A stretch of DNA of 64,000 bases. Source: Hyphomicrobium sp. LHD-15 (GTDB lineage Bacteria > Pseudomonadota > Alphaproteobacteria > Rhizobiales > Hyphomicrobiaceae). A program made the position numbers and the translations under genes. The stretch spans positions 1 to 64,000 of the forward strand of contig NZ_JAVIFT010000003.1 of assembly GCF_031157355.1 (NCBI RefSeq), in the 5' to 3' direction. Below are positions 27,749 to 38,792 of this stretch, in pieces (positions within the stretch are counted from its first letter, which is position 1; every line of letters begins with the position of its first letter). The notes below the pieces were generated by a model that ran no database searches, was not told the origin of the DNA, and worked only from the letters and a program-made list of their open reading frames with translations.

Positions 27749-27825
27749 CACAGCCTGCGTTAAGCGAACGCACGCAGTTTGGCGCCCATAGTTGCCGCTC
27801 TTGCAGAGAGAGCAGAGACGGCACG

Positions 27826-28458
27826 ATGAGGTTCAGCAAGCAACCAACCCTCCGTTCGGCCGCGAGCTTCGGCCGCCGCGAAGCCGTGAAGCCACGCCAG
27901 GCTTCCGCGCGTCCAGCGCCGCATCGGCGCCCGACGATCTCGAACCGCCCGGAGGCGCGAACCCGCGAAGCGCTTGCCCAAGCAGCCGAGGTCGTGACAA
28001 CTGACGTGACCACTGCCGCCTCGCGCGGAAAAGCCTATTTCAACGCGTGCCTCGCCGGCACCGCCGCCTTCGTCGCCGCGCTTTTCTTCCTTAGCGGCGT
28101 CGAGAACCGCGTGTTTCAGGCCGGCCCCGTGCTTTTGTTCCTCGCTATTCCTATCCTGCCGACGCTCGCGCTGATCCTCTACATTCCGACGGTGGCGCTG
28201 TCGGATCTCGCCCGCCTTCTTCGCGTGCCGCGTGGCTGGGCGGATATCGGCATCGGCCTGGTACTTGGCGCCGGGCTTGGAATTGCTTTTGGGATGTCGA
28301 GCGAACCGGACGGAAACAAGTCTGCGATGATGGCGCTCGCCATGACGACAGGCGGCTTCGTTGGCGGCTTCGCTTTCTGGCGTGCGCAGGGCTATCCCGG
28401 CACGACGTCGGCCGGCACCGCAGCCGCGTTCGACGCAGTCTACGAGAAGATGACCTGA
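27826..28458 (+). CDS. Membrane protein of unknown function
   Basis: A 210-residue protein. The first 65 residues are basic and Arg/Ser/Ala rich, probably cytoplasmic and disordered. Four helices follow (about 73-93, 99-123, 139-157 and 168-187). No family is recognised; the hydrophobic part loosely resembles small permease-like or DUF membrane proteins. It ends 11 bases before the convergent TauE/SafE gene. The start at 27826 has only a weak ribosome-binding site, so an internal start near the first helix is possible. Confidence 0.65.
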   Translation: MRFSKQPTLRSAASFGRREAVKPRQASARPAPHRRPTISNRPEARTREALAQAAEVVTTDVTTAASRGKAYFNACLAGTAAFVAALFFLSGVENRVFQAGPVLLFLAIPILPTLALILYIPTVALSDLARLLRVPRGWADIGIGLVLGAGLGIAFGMSSEPDGNKSAMMALAMTTGGFVGGFAFWRAQGYPGTTSAGTAAAFDAVYEKMT

Positions 28459-28468
28459 CGCAGCACCG

Positions 28469-29296
28469 TTAAAGCGTCGAGATCAGAAGCCGCATCGAGA
28501 CGACGAACAGAAACGCCGCGAACGCCAATTCCAGCTTGCGACGGGAAATGCCGTGCGCCACGCGCACCCCGTACGGGGCCGCCAGAACGCTCATCGGAAT
28601 GATGAGCGTAGCGCCGAGCACGCTCACGAACCCGAGCGACACCGGCGGCAAGTCCGGATTGCCCCACCCGGCCCACACATAACCGAGCAAACCCGGGATT
28701 GCGATGAACGGCCCGAACCCGCTCGACGTCGCCACCGCCTTCAGGATCGACCAGCCGCACAGCGTGAACATCGTGACGATGAACATACCGCCACCGATGC
28801 TCATCAGCGTCGAAATGAGACCGATGAGGAACGCCACAGCGCGCACGATCCAATTGTCCGGCACGTCGTTGGCGAGCCGCCAGTCCTCGCGCCCCAGCGC
28901 CATCTTGATCGAAAGCAGGCCGCCGCACACGATCCAGACCCACTTCAGGCCGCCGCTCGAAACAAGAGAAACCAGCGTGATGCCGAGCAGGACACCAGCG
29001 ACCACATAGGGAACCAGCCGTTTGAGCACGGTCTCGTCGACAGCACCCTTTGCCCGGTGTGAACGAAAAGATTGGATCGCCGTCGGCACGATCACCGCAA
29101 ACGACGTGCCGAGCACCATGTGCATGCGAATGGCGTCCGGCACATGCAGGAACGTGAACGTTTCGTAGAGCACCGGCACCAGCACACCGCCGCCGCCGAT
29201 GCCGAGCAGACCCGCGAGAAAACCTGTCATCAGGCCGGCCGCGAGCAGCGCCACGACGAGCCAGGCGAGTTCGCCGTTGCCAAGAGCGAGATCCAT
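28469..29296 (-). CDS. TauE/SafE family sulfite/anion exporter
   Basis: A 275-residue permease with about eight helices in the two-repeat TauE/SafE arrangement. The first repeat holds GFLAGLLGIGGGGVLVPVL, and the second repeat holds the matching GLISTLMSIGGGMFIV; these Gly-rich loops are the family hallmark. Members export sulfite, sulfoacetate or other organosulfonate-derived anions. The gene starts 12 bases after dusA on the same strand, so the two are probably co-transcribed. The substrate is not indicated by its neighbours. Confidence 0.92.
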   Translation of the reverse strand: MDLALGNGELAWLVVALLAAGLMTGFLAGLLGIGGGGVLVPVLYETFTFLHVPDAIRMHMVLGTSFAVIVPTAIQSFRSHRAKGAVDETVLKRLVPYVVAGVLLGITLVSLVSSGGLKWVWIVCGGLLSIKMALGREDWRLANDVPDNWIVRAVAFLIGLISTLMSIGGGMFIVTMFTLCGWSILKAVATSSGFGPFIAIPGLLGYVWAGWGNPDLPPVSLGFVSVLGATLIIPMSVLAAPYGVRVAHGISRRKLELAFAAFLFVVSMRLLISTL

Positions 29297-29308
29297 GTTC
29301 GAGATTTC

Positions 29309-30331
29309 CTATTCCGCGGCGAGAGCGCCAGCGGCGCTGTCACGCGCAGCATCGTTCACGCGCCCTTCGGCGAGCGCGATCGCCTGGAGCAAAACGTCGA
29401 TCCCAGGCCCTTCGCCGACACCATGCTCGGAAAGATGCCGCCGGAACACCCGCGCGCGCGGCTGCCCGTGATAGACGCCGAGGACATGCCGCGTGACGGA
29501 ATTGAGCCGCCCACCTTGCGCGAGATGGTCCTGCACATAGGGCACGAGACGGCGAAGCACCTCGCCACGCGACAGCGGAGGTTCGGTCGAGCCGAACAGC
29601 AGTTGGTCGACATCAGCGAGCAGATAGGGCGTCTGATACGCCGCGCGCCCCAGCATCACGCCATCGACGTGCTGCAGATGCGCGGCCGAAGCCTCGAGCG
29701 TTTCGACACCACCGTTGATGATGATGGTGAGATCCGGCCGCGCCGCTTTGAGACGATACACGCGTCCGTAATCGAGTGGCGGGATCTCGCGGTTTTCCTT
29801 CGGTGAGAGCCCCTTGAGCCACGCCTTGCGCGCATGGACGATGAAGATGCGAGCCCCCGCATCCGCGACCGTTTCGACGAAGCGGGTGAGGTCTGCTTCG
29901 CTGTCCTGGTCGTCGATGCCGATCCGGCATTTGACCGTGACGGGAATGGCGACGCGCTTCTGCATCGCAGCCACGCTCGCTGCTACGAGGTCCGGCTCCG
30001 CCATCAGGCAGGCGCCGAACCGGCCCTCCTGGACGCGGTCCGACGGGCAGCCCACATTGAGATTGATTTCGTCGTAGCCGGCAGCCTCGCCAATCGCCGC
30101 CGCCTCGGCGAGCTTGGCCGGATCCGAGCCGCCGAGCTGCAGGGCAATCGGATGCTCCTCGGCGCCGAACCCGAGCAGACGCGCGCGTTCGCCGTGGATC
30201 ACGGCATCGGCCGTCACCATCTCCGTATAAAGGCGCGCACTCCGGCTCAGGATGCGATGGAAGACCCGGCAATGCCGGTCCGTCCAATCCATCATGGGTG
30301 CCACGCAGAAGCGGTGACTTGAATGGCTCAT
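29309..30331 (-). CDS. dusA: tRNA-dihydrouridine(20/20a) synthase DusA
   Basis: FMN-dependent reductase that makes dihydrouridine at positions 20 and 20a of the tRNA D-loop. The 340 residues include the N-terminal VAPMMDWTDRHCRVFHR, the catalytic Cys95 in NLNVGCPSDRVQ, and the FMN-binding HARKAWLKGLSPKENR and INGGVET. The APMMDWTDRH start is diagnostic of DusA over DusB and DusC. It is divergent from aldA across a 432-base region. Confidence 0.95.
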   Translation of the reverse strand: MSHSSHRFCVAPMMDWTDRHCRVFHRILSRSARLYTEMVTADAVIHGERARLLGFGAEEHPIALQLGGSDPAKLAEAAAIGEAAGYDEINLNVGCPSDRVQEGRFGACLMAEPDLVAASVAAMQKRVAIPVTVKCRIGIDDQDSEADLTRFVETVADAGARIFIVHARKAWLKGLSPKENREIPPLDYGRVYRLKAARPDLTIIINGGVETLEASAAHLQHVDGVMLGRAAYQTPYLLADVDQLLFGSTEPPLSRGEVLRRLVPYVQDHLAQGGRLNSVTRHVLGVYHGQPRARVFRRHLSEHGVGEGPGIDVLLQAIALAEGRVNDAARDSAAGALAAE

Positions 30332-30516
30332 GTCAGGTCGATCTTCCTTGCCAGCCGCCGCCGCGCATGGCGTTCGGTTCGGTACAGCTGAATTTCCCGC
30401 GCCGGTTCAGCTGCCTAGCATTCCCCGGTCGCTAGCGGAACCCATCCCCTAGCCGCTTTCCCGTCGCGGCGACAACGTGCTGCGGCCGCCATCGTGCCAG
30501 GCCGATTGCCGGAGAC

Positions 30517-30558
30517 GTGTCACCCGCGGACGTAACACCCCCCAACCTCATGTGACAC
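30517..30558. promoter_or_regulatory. Candidate upstream activator sites for the aldA sigma-54 promoter
   Basis: GTGTCAC (30517-30523) is the reverse complement of GTGACAC (30552-30558), and GTAACAC (30532-30538) forms a near-palindrome with the first. The cluster ends 113 bases before the sigma-54 -24 element at 30671, the usual distance for an enhancer-binding protein. It shares the word TGTGACA with the element at 42678-42716. The likely ligand is the AcoR-like activator encoded at 33331-35319. Confidence 0.5.
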
Positions 30559-30670
30559 GCCAAGACGGCGCGCCACAAACCGATCGGCACGCGAACGAAA
30601 TCAAAATAGCCGATCCGTCCCAACATCTTGCGCACGCCGGGGCCGCTCACACCTCACGTTATTCCCCTAT

Positions 30671-30686
30671 TGGCATAGCGCTTGCT
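30671..30686 (+). promoter_or_regulatory. Sigma-54 promoter of aldA
   Basis: TGGCATAGCGCTTGCT matches the -24/-12 consensus TGGCACG-N4-TTGCW at nine of eleven defined positions, with GG and GC exactly ten bases apart. Transcription would begin near 30697 and leave a leader of about 67 bases to the aldA ATG at 30764. Confidence 0.7.
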
Positions 30687-30763
30687 GACACCCCTCCGAC
30701 GCGCGACAGGCGGCCTCCGTCGCGAAGCGCCATGAAACGAAAAAATCCTGGAGGGAGAAAACG

Positions 30764-32224
30764 ATGCAACAGCTCAATGAGCGCAGCGCAACGGCGAACT
30801 ATCAGAATTTCATCGACGGAAGATTTGTCCCGAACCGCGGCGCAACGCTGGACGTCACGAACCCCGCCACCTTCGAAGTCATTGCCCGCGTACCCGAAAG
30901 CGGACCGGACGTCGTCGACGAAGCGGTGCAAGCCGCGCGGAAAGCGCAACCGGCCTGGGAAAAGCTGCCGGCAATCGAGCGCGCCCGTCATCTCAGATCC
31001 ATTTCTGAGAAAATACGCGCCAGCTCCGAGATCCTTGCCCACCTCATCTCGCAGGAGCAGGGCAAGATCCTTCCCCTCGCCCGCGTCGAGGTCAATTTCA
31101 CCGCCGACTACATCGACTACATGGCCGAGTGGGCACGGCGCATCGAGGGCGAGATCCTGACCAGCGATCGCGTCGGCGAAAGCATCTTCCTGCTGCGCAA
31201 GCCCATCGGCGTGACGGCAGGCATTCTGCCGTGGAACTTCCCGTTCTTCCTGATCGCCCGCAAGATGGCGCCTGCGCTGATCACCGGTAATACCATCGTC
31301 ATCAAGTCGAGCGAGGAAACCCCGCTCAATGCCTTCGCATTCGCGACCCTCGTCGCCGAAACCCAGCTGCCCGCAGGCGTCTTCAACCTTGTGAGCGGCA
31401 GCGGTGCCGCCACCGGGGCCGCACTATCAGGCCATCGCGATATCGGCCTCGTCAGCTTTACCGGCAGCGTCGAGACCGGCCGCAAGATCATGCAGACGGC
31501 TGCCGCCAACCTCACGCGCATCAACCTGGAGCTCGGCGGCAAGGCGCCCGCTATCGTGCTCGCCGATGCCAACCTCGATCTCGCGGCAAAGGCCATCTAC
31601 GATTCCCGCGTGATCAACACTGGCCAGGTCTGCAATTGCGCCGAGCGCGTCTACGTGCATCGCGCCGTGGCGGATGCCTTCATCGACCGCATCACGACCC
31701 TCATGCGGGCCACGCGCTACGGCGACCCGCTGGTCGACCGCGATCTTCACATGGGGCCGCTTATCAACCGTCCGAGCCTCGACAAGGTGGCAGCGATGGT
31801 TGGACGGGCCCGCGATGCCGGAGCCGAGATCGTCACCGGCGGCAAGACCGCCACCCTCGCGCGCGGCTATCACTATGAGCCGACCGTCATCGTCAACTGC
31901 CGCGCCGACATGGAGATCATGCGCAAGGAGATCTTCGGACCGGTGCTTCCGATCCAGGTCGTCGACAGCGCCGAGGAAGCGATCGCTCTCTCGAATGATT
32001 CCGACTACGGCCTGACGTCGTCGATCTTCACCAACGATCTGAACACCGCCATGCGCGCAAGCCGTGATCTTCGCTTCGGCGAAACCTACATCAACCGCGA
32101 ACACTTCGAAGCCATGCAGGGCTTCCACGCCGGCCGGCGCAAATCCGGCATCGGCGGCGCGGACGGAAAGCACGGCCTCTACGAATACACCGAAACTCAG
32201 GCCGTCTATCTCCAGCACGGCTGA
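30764..32224 (+). CDS. aldA: Lactaldehyde/glycolaldehyde dehydrogenase (AldA type)
   Basis: NAD-dependent aldehyde dehydrogenase of 486 residues. It resembles E. coli AldA closely along its whole length, for example FTADYIDYMAEWARR, ILPWNFPFFLIARKMAPAL and the C-terminal FEAMQGFHAGRRKSGIGGAD. Catalytic Cys290 lies in GQVCNC, the general base Glu257 in LELGGK, and Asn158 in PWNF. AldA oxidises L-lactaldehyde to L-lactate and glycolaldehyde to glycolate. A sigma-54 promoter lies upstream and a strong terminator downstream, so it is a single-gene unit. With the lactate permease and LutABC nearby, a lactaldehyde-to-lactate role is favoured. Confidence 0.93.
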   Translation: MQQLNERSATANYQNFIDGRFVPNRGATLDVTNPATFEVIARVPESGPDVVDEAVQAARKAQPAWEKLPAIERARHLRSISEKIRASSEILAHLISQEQGKILPLARVEVNFTADYIDYMAEWARRIEGEILTSDRVGESIFLLRKPIGVTAGILPWNFPFFLIARKMAPALITGNTIVIKSSEETPLNAFAFATLVAETQLPAGVFNLVSGSGAATGAALSGHRDIGLVSFTGSVETGRKIMQTAAANLTRINLELGGKAPAIVLADANLDLAAKAIYDSRVINTGQVCNCAERVYVHRAVADAFIDRITTLMRATRYGDPLVDRDLHMGPLINRPSLDKVAAMVGRARDAGAEIVTGGKTATLARGYHYEPTVIVNCRADMEIMRKEIFGPVLPIQVVDSAEEAIALSNDSDYGLTSSIFTNDLNTAMRASRDLRFGETYINREHFEAMQGFHAGRRKSGIGGADGKHGLYEYTETQAVYLQHG

Positions 32225-32251
32225 TAGATCGTCCTCTCCGCGGCCCGTCCT

Positions 32252-32287
32252 GCCTCTCCGGCACACCACCGGAGAGGCCTTTTTATT
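32252..32287 (+). terminator. Terminator of aldA
   Basis: A perfect 10-bp GC-rich stem (32252-32261 with 32269-32278) and a 7-base loop are followed by CTTTTTATT. It begins 28 bases after the aldA stop and separates aldA from the convergent XdhC gene. Confidence 0.88.
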
Positions 32288-32303
32288 GGCGCCGGATAAA
32301 AGG

Positions 32304-33302
32304 TCAGGCGACGAGATGGCGGGCCTTGGCTTCGGCCATAAGCTCGGCGAGGATACCCACGGCGAGCGTCGTTTTCGTTTTGGCGCCTTGAATGGATCCG
32401 ACAGGCGCACGCAGGCGTGCAAGATCCTCGGCATCGACCCCGAGAGCGGACAGAGCGTGCAAGCGCTGCGTATGGACCGCCCGGTTGCCGAGAACGCCAA
32501 TGTAAAAGCAGTCGCGCCGCAACAGCCGTGCGAGAATATCGGGCTCCACGTCGTGCTCATGGAACACGAGGACAACCGCCGAGCTGGAATCGAGCCGGTC
32601 GATCGCATCCTCGTTCAACCGCGGCTCGCCCCCGGCTTCGAGACCGGCGCTCCGGATCGCCAAGCGTGTCGCCGCGTCCGGAGACCATACTTCGGTCTCG
32701 AGACCGACGGCCTGAGCCAAACGGGCGAGCGCCGTCAGCGCCGGGCCGCTGCCCAGAAGCAAGAGGCGCATCCGCGGCAGGAACACGCGCGAGAACACAT
32801 CCCCCTCGCGCGCGCAAAGGCGGGGCGCGTCTTTTGCCAATAGCGTGACCTGACTTGATCCACCCGAAAGCGAACTTCTGAGCGCGAAGCCTTTGCGGGC
32901 CGCCCGATAGAGCGCCATTGTGCTCATCTGCTCGGAGCACAGCGTGATATCGAAGTGAAGGTCGAGCCCGCTGCCGCACGGAAGCTTGATGTCGATGTAG
33001 CGCGAGCCTCGTCCGTAGCGCACCAGTCGATTTTGCGCAGCGCGGATCACGTCCTGCGCCTCGAGCACGATCGCCTGCTCCAGGCACCCGCCGGAGAGAT
33101 AACCGACGTGGCGGCCGTCTTCGGCTACCGCCATCTGGGCGCCGAGCGGACGCGGCGCCGCGCCATCTATTCCAACCAGCGTCACCAGAGCGGTGCGGAG
33201 GCCCTGGCGATGCCACACCCACAGATCCGGCAACACGTCCTCTTCGGACAAGAGACCTGCCGCGGAGGTATCGAGCGGCGGGCATGGAAGGAGAGCACTC
33301 AT
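32304..33302 (-). CDS. XdhC/CoxF-family molybdoenzyme maturation factor
   Basis: A 332-residue protein with the XdhC N-terminal domain (VTLVGIDGAAPRPLGAQMAVAEDGRHVGYLSGGCLEQAI) and the Rossmann-like C-terminal domain (RMRLLLLGSGPALTALARLA, FYIGVLGN). XdhC proteins bind the sulfurated molybdenum cofactor and insert it into xanthine-dehydrogenase-family enzymes. The only such enzyme in the window is the molybdenum hydroxylase at 45491-48328, about 12 kb away, which is the probable client. It lies 28 bases after the sigma-54 activator gene and ends the minus-strand regulatory operon. Confidence 0.9.
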   Translation of the reverse strand: MSALLPCPPLDTSAAGLLSEEDVLPDLWVWHRQGLRTALVTLVGIDGAAPRPLGAQMAVAEDGRHVGYLSGGCLEQAIVLEAQDVIRAAQNRLVRYGRGSRYIDIKLPCGSGLDLHFDITLCSEQMSTMALYRAARKGFALRSSLSGGSSQVTLLAKDAPRLCAREGDVFSRVFLPRMRLLLLGSGPALTALARLAQAVGLETEVWSPDAATRLAIRSAGLEAGGEPRLNEDAIDRLDSSSAVVLVFHEHDVEPDILARLLRRDCFYIGVLGNRAVHTQRLHALSALGVDAEDLARLRAPVGSIQGAKTKTTLAVGILAELMAEAKARHLVA

Positions 33303-33330
33303 GATCCGAGCCCCACAATCCGACGCGCGC

Positions 33331-35319
<1,989 letters not shown>

Positions 35320-35372
35320 TTCGCCCCTCCCAACAGGTTTTTTGTATTTGTCCTGGGCGCGTTGTTGTTTTT

Positions 35373-36137
35373 CTACCTCGCCAGATAATCGCTTCGCTCG
35401 ACGCGCAGCAGAGACGCCTTGAGCCTCATGCTGTCGCGGAGGATGTCCTCGACACTAGTGAAAGTGAAGCGGACGTGATCGGTTGCAGCAGCCTCCGCCG
35501 CCTTTGGGTTGCCGGCCAGAATCGCATCTGCGATCGCCACATGCTGGGCCAGCAGCTTGGCCCGCACCGAATGACGCCCGTAGAGTTGCTCGCGGCTATA
35601 GAAGATGTTGGTCCGCAACAGCTCGGCCAGCCCGCGCATGATATGGAGCATCACCGCATTGTGCCCCGCCTCGTAAATGGCGAGGTGAAAATCGACGTCG
35701 GCCTGAGACTCCTCGGTCGGATCCTCGATCTCGTGCGCCTTTTTCATCCGCTCGATGCACCCGCGGATGGCCTCACGGTCGATGTCGGACGCTCGCAAAG
35801 CCGCGTAACGGGCCGCCTGCGCCTCGACACCCTGACGGAATTCGAAATAGTCGGCGGTAACCTGCGGATTGTCCGCGAGCAACGAGGCAAGCGGCTTGAG
35901 CAGCGGCGAGAGGAACTGCGCGACGTGAGTGCCCCCGCGCGTCGTAACCAGCAGACCGCGCTCCGCGAGCATATCGATGGCTTCCCGCAGCGAGGGGCGC
36001 GATACGTCGAGCTTTTCGGCAAGCTCGCGCTCCGGCGTGAGCCGCTCGCCCGGCCTGAGCACACCCTGCAGGATGAGCTTCGCGATATGATCCGCAATCG
36101 CCTCTGCCACGCGTTGCGGCTTGATGCGTTCAGTCAT
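35373..36137 (-). CDS. GntR-family (FadR/LldR subfamily) transcriptional regulator
   Basis: A 254-residue regulator. The winged helix reads LRPGERLTPERELAEKLDVSRPSLREAIDMLAERGLL (about 30-66) and the all-helical FCD effector domain fills the rest, with the metal-ligand pattern DxxxH (DVDFHLAIYEAG) and later His residues. This subfamily includes the lactate repressor LldR and the pyruvate sensor PdhR. It is divergent from the lactate permease, whose upstream region carries a GTTGGT-N11-ACCAAC palindrome resembling FadR/PdhR-type operators. ATG 36137 is preferred over TTG 36149. It heads the operon that continues into the AcoR-like and XdhC genes. Confidence 0.92.
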   Translation of the reverse strand: MTERIKPQRVAEAIADHIAKLILQGVLRPGERLTPERELAEKLDVSRPSLREAIDMLAERGLLVTTRGGTHVAQFLSPLLKPLASLLADNPQVTADYFEFRQGVEAQAARYAALRASDIDREAIRGCIERMKKAHEIEDPTEESQADVDFHLAIYEAGHNAVMLHIMRGLAELLRTNIFYSREQLYGRHSVRAKLLAQHVAIADAILAGNPKAAEAAATDHVRFTFTSVEDILRDSMRLKASLLRVERSDYLAR

Positions 36138-36246
36138 TGCCCTATCCAATCGGCTCCCTTGGAGACGCGGAGCACCCTGCGATCCAGCAGGAGTAATAGA
36201 ATATCCACATCTGTCAATTGAAACTATCTATTTCCCATCGCAATTA

Positions 36247-36269
36247 GTTGGTCTAATAATTTTACCAAC
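36247..36269. promoter_or_regulatory. Candidate GntR-family operator before lldP
   Basis: GTTGGT (36247-36252) and ACCAAC (36264-36269) form an exact inverted repeat with an AT-rich 11-base spacer. TTGGT/ACCAA half-sites are typical of PdhR and LldR, although the usual spacer is shorter. It lies between the divergent regulator and permease genes, so it could control both. Confidence 0.5.
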
Positions 36270-36330
36270 AAGGCGGCGGTCGGCTTCTCGAAGGGCCGAT
36301 TAGACCTCCGGATAAAGGGTGGAAAAAATC

Positions 36331-37971
36331 GTGTGGTCTCAAGTCTATGATCCCTTCGGGGACATGCTGCTGTCTGCTTGCGCGGCGGCAGTTCCGGTGG
36401 TTGTGCTGTTGGGCGCGATCGCATTTTTTGAGGTTCGGGCGCATTTCGCGGCGCTTCTCGGCCTCGCGGCAGCGCTCATCGTTGCCATCTTTGCCTTCGG
36501 CATGCCGCCTCAGATGGCCGGCCTTGCCGCCGCCTATGGCGCAGCCTTCGGCCTGCTGCCCATCGGATGGATCATCCTCAACGTCATCTTCCTCTATCAG
36601 CTGACCACAGAGAACGGCGAGTTCGAGGTCGTCCAGCGCAGCATCGGCAGGATCAGCCGCGATCGCCGTATGCAGGTGCTCTTCATCGCCTTCTCGCTCG
36701 GCGCCTTCTTCGAGGGAGCGGCGGGTTTCGGCACGCCGGTCGCCGTGACGGCCGCCATGCTCATCGGTCTGGGCTTTCCTCCGCTCGCCGCCTCCGGTCT
36801 GTCCCTGATCGCCAATACCGCGCCCGTTGCCTTCGGCGCGCTAGGCTCTCCGGTCATTGCGCTGGCAGCCGTAACCGGGCTCGATCTTCACGAACTGAGC
36901 GGCATGATCGGCCGGCAGCTTCCGCTGTTCTCGATCATCGTGCCGTTCTGGGTGATCTGGGCCTATGTCGGCTTCCGCCGCATGTTGGAGGTATGGCCGC
37001 CGATCGCAGTGGCGGGCATCTCGTTCGCGATCCCTCAATACCTCGTGTCGAACTTCCACGGTCCCTGGCTGGTCGACATCATCGCCGCCATCGTATCGAT
37101 GGCCAGCCTTGCACTGTTCCTCAAAGTCTGGAAGCCCGCGCGCGAAATGGTGGATCACGACGGCGGTTCCGCGCCAGCGAGCACCGTCGATGCCGCGCCT
37201 GCCATCCCGCGCGCGACGCTGATACGGGCGTGGACGCCATGGCTCTTCTTGAGCGTATTCGTGTTCATGTGGGGCACGCCGCAGGTCAAAGCCTACCTCG
37301 ACAGCCTCTGGGTCTATAAGCACCCCGTCGTCGGCCTCGACCAGCTCGTGCAGAAAGTGCCGCCCGTCGTCGCGACTCCCCACGCGGAAGCAGCCGTCTA
37401 CAATCTGAACCTCTTGTCCGCGACAGGCACCGGCATCCTGCTTGCCGCTCTGCTCTCAGGGCTCGTCCTGGGCCACAGCCCGTTGCGCCTCGCGCGCATC
37501 TATGCGCGTACGATCTATCTCGTCCGCTATTCTCTGATCACCATCGCCGGCATGCTCGCGATCGGGTTCGTCACCCGTTATTCCGGCACCGACGCCACGC
37601 TCGGCCTCGTCCTGGCCAACACCGGCTGGCTGTACCCGTTCTTTGGCACGCTGATCGGCTGGCTGGGCGTTGCGCTGACCGGCTCCGACACGGCCTCGAA
37701 CGTACTCTTCGGTGGCCTGCAGCGCGTCAGCGCCGAGCAGCTCGGCATCAATTCGACGCTGATGGCCGCAGCCAATAGCTCGGGCGGCGTGATGGGCAAG
37801 ATGATCGATGCGCAAAGCATCGTCGTCGCCTCCACGGCAACCAAGTGGTACGGCCACGAGGGAACCATCCTGCGCTTTGTGTTCTTCCACAGCGTCGCGC
37901 TGGCCATGCTGGTTGGACTGTTCGTGACCGCCCAAGCCTACTGGTGGCCATTCACCTTGCTCGTTCCCTAG
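36331..37971 (+). CDS. lldP: L-lactate permease
   Basis: Lactate (and glycolate) proton symporter of about 546 residues with twelve or more helices. Family features include the N-terminal WSQVYDPFGDMLLS, FFEGAAGFGTPVAVTAAMLIGLGFPPLAA, and the late GWLGVALTGSDTASNVLFGGLQ. The start is taken as GTG 36331 because GGGTGG lies eight bases upstream; GTG 36319 would add four residues. It begins a plus-strand run lldP-lutA-lutB-lutC. A GntR-type operator candidate lies upstream; no sigma-54 promoter was seen here, so it may be controlled by the divergent GntR regulator. Confidence 0.93.
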   Translation: MWSQVYDPFGDMLLSACAAAVPVVVLLGAIAFFEVRAHFAALLGLAAALIVAIFAFGMPPQMAGLAAAYGAAFGLLPIGWIILNVIFLYQLTTENGEFEVVQRSIGRISRDRRMQVLFIAFSLGAFFEGAAGFGTPVAVTAAMLIGLGFPPLAASGLSLIANTAPVAFGALGSPVIALAAVTGLDLHELSGMIGRQLPLFSIIVPFWVIWAYVGFRRMLEVWPPIAVAGISFAIPQYLVSNFHGPWLVDIIAAIVSMASLALFLKVWKPAREMVDHDGGSAPASTVDAAPAIPRATLIRAWTPWLFLSVFVFMWGTPQVKAYLDSLWVYKHPVVGLDQLVQKVPPVVATPHAEAAVYNLNLLSATGTGILLAALLSGLVLGHSPLRLARIYARTIYLVRYSLITIAGMLAIGFVTRYSGTDATLGLVLANTGWLYPFFGTLIGWLGVALTGSDTASNVLFGGLQRVSAEQLGINSTLMAAANSSGGVMGKMIDAQSIVVASTATKWYGHEGTILRFVFFHSVALAMLVGLFVTAQAYWWPFTLLVP

Positions 37972-37985
37972 CTCAAGTCCGGCAG

Positions 37986-38792
37986 ATGCCCTCGATGACA
38001 GACAATTCTGCTCCAGCGCCTGAGACGAAGAGTGGCCCGCGTGTCGCCCTCTTCGTCACCTGCCTGGTCGATCTCTTCCGCCCGAGCATCGGGTTCGCCG
38101 CGGTCAAACTGCTCGAAGATGCAGGATGCCGCGTCGAGGTTCCAAGCCAGCAGGTCTGTTGCGGGCAACCGGCTTACAACAGCGGTGATGCGGCCTCGGC
38201 GCGCCGCATTGCCAAACAGGTGATCGAGACCTTCACCGGCTTCGACTACGTCGTCGGCCCTTCCGGCTCGTGCATGGCCACGATCCGCAAGGAGTACCCG
38301 GCGATGTTCAAGGACGACGCGGCCTGGGATGCGCAGGCGCGGGCTCTGGCGGAACGCAGCTACGAGCTGATGTCGTTCCTCACGGACGTGCTCGGCGTTT
38401 CAACGGCCAAAGTCCACTTCCAGGGCCACGCAACCTATCACGACAGCTGCTCCGGCCTGCGCAGCCTCGGCATCAAGGAACAGCCGCGCCGCCTGCTCTC
38501 TGCGGTCGATGGACTGACGCTCACCGAGCAGCAGGATTCCGAAACGTGCTGCGGCTTCGGCGGCACGTTCTGCGTCAAATACCCGGAGATCTCCGTCAAA
38601 ATGGTCTCCGACAAGGTCGGCAATATCGACATGACCGGCGCCGATACGCTGCTCGGCGGCGACCTCGGTTGCCTCATGAACATTGCCGGCAGGTTGCGGC
38701 GCCTCGGCAAGACCGTCCGTGTCTACCACGCCGCCGAAGTACTGGCCGGCATGGCAGACCGCGCCGGCATTGGCGATCCGGAGACGCGCTGA
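37986..38792 (+). CDS. lutA: Lactate utilization protein A (Fe-S oxidoreductase)
   Basis: A 268-residue CCG-domain protein, the LutA/LldE subunit of the flavin-free L-lactate oxidising complex. Two Cys-rich CCG motifs are visible: QQVCCGQPAYNSG in the first half and ETCCGFGGTFCVKYPEIS in the second. These bind an iron-sulfur cluster similar to that of heterodisulfide reductase HdrB. The start is ATG 37986 or 37995, 15-24 bases after lldP; neither has a strong ribosome-binding site. Its TGA overlaps the lutB start by one base (TGATG). Confidence 0.92.
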   Translation: MPSMTDNSAPAPETKSGPRVALFVTCLVDLFRPSIGFAAVKLLEDAGCRVEVPSQQVCCGQPAYNSGDAASARRIAKQVIETFTGFDYVVGPSGSCMATIRKEYPAMFKDDAAWDAQARALAERSYELMSFLTDVLGVSTAKVHFQGHATYHDSCSGLRSLGIKEQPRRLLSAVDGLTLTEQQDSETCCGFGGTFCVKYPEISVKMVSDKVGNIDMTGADTLLGGDLGCLMNIAGRLRRLGKTVRVYHAAEVLAGMADRAGIGDPETR

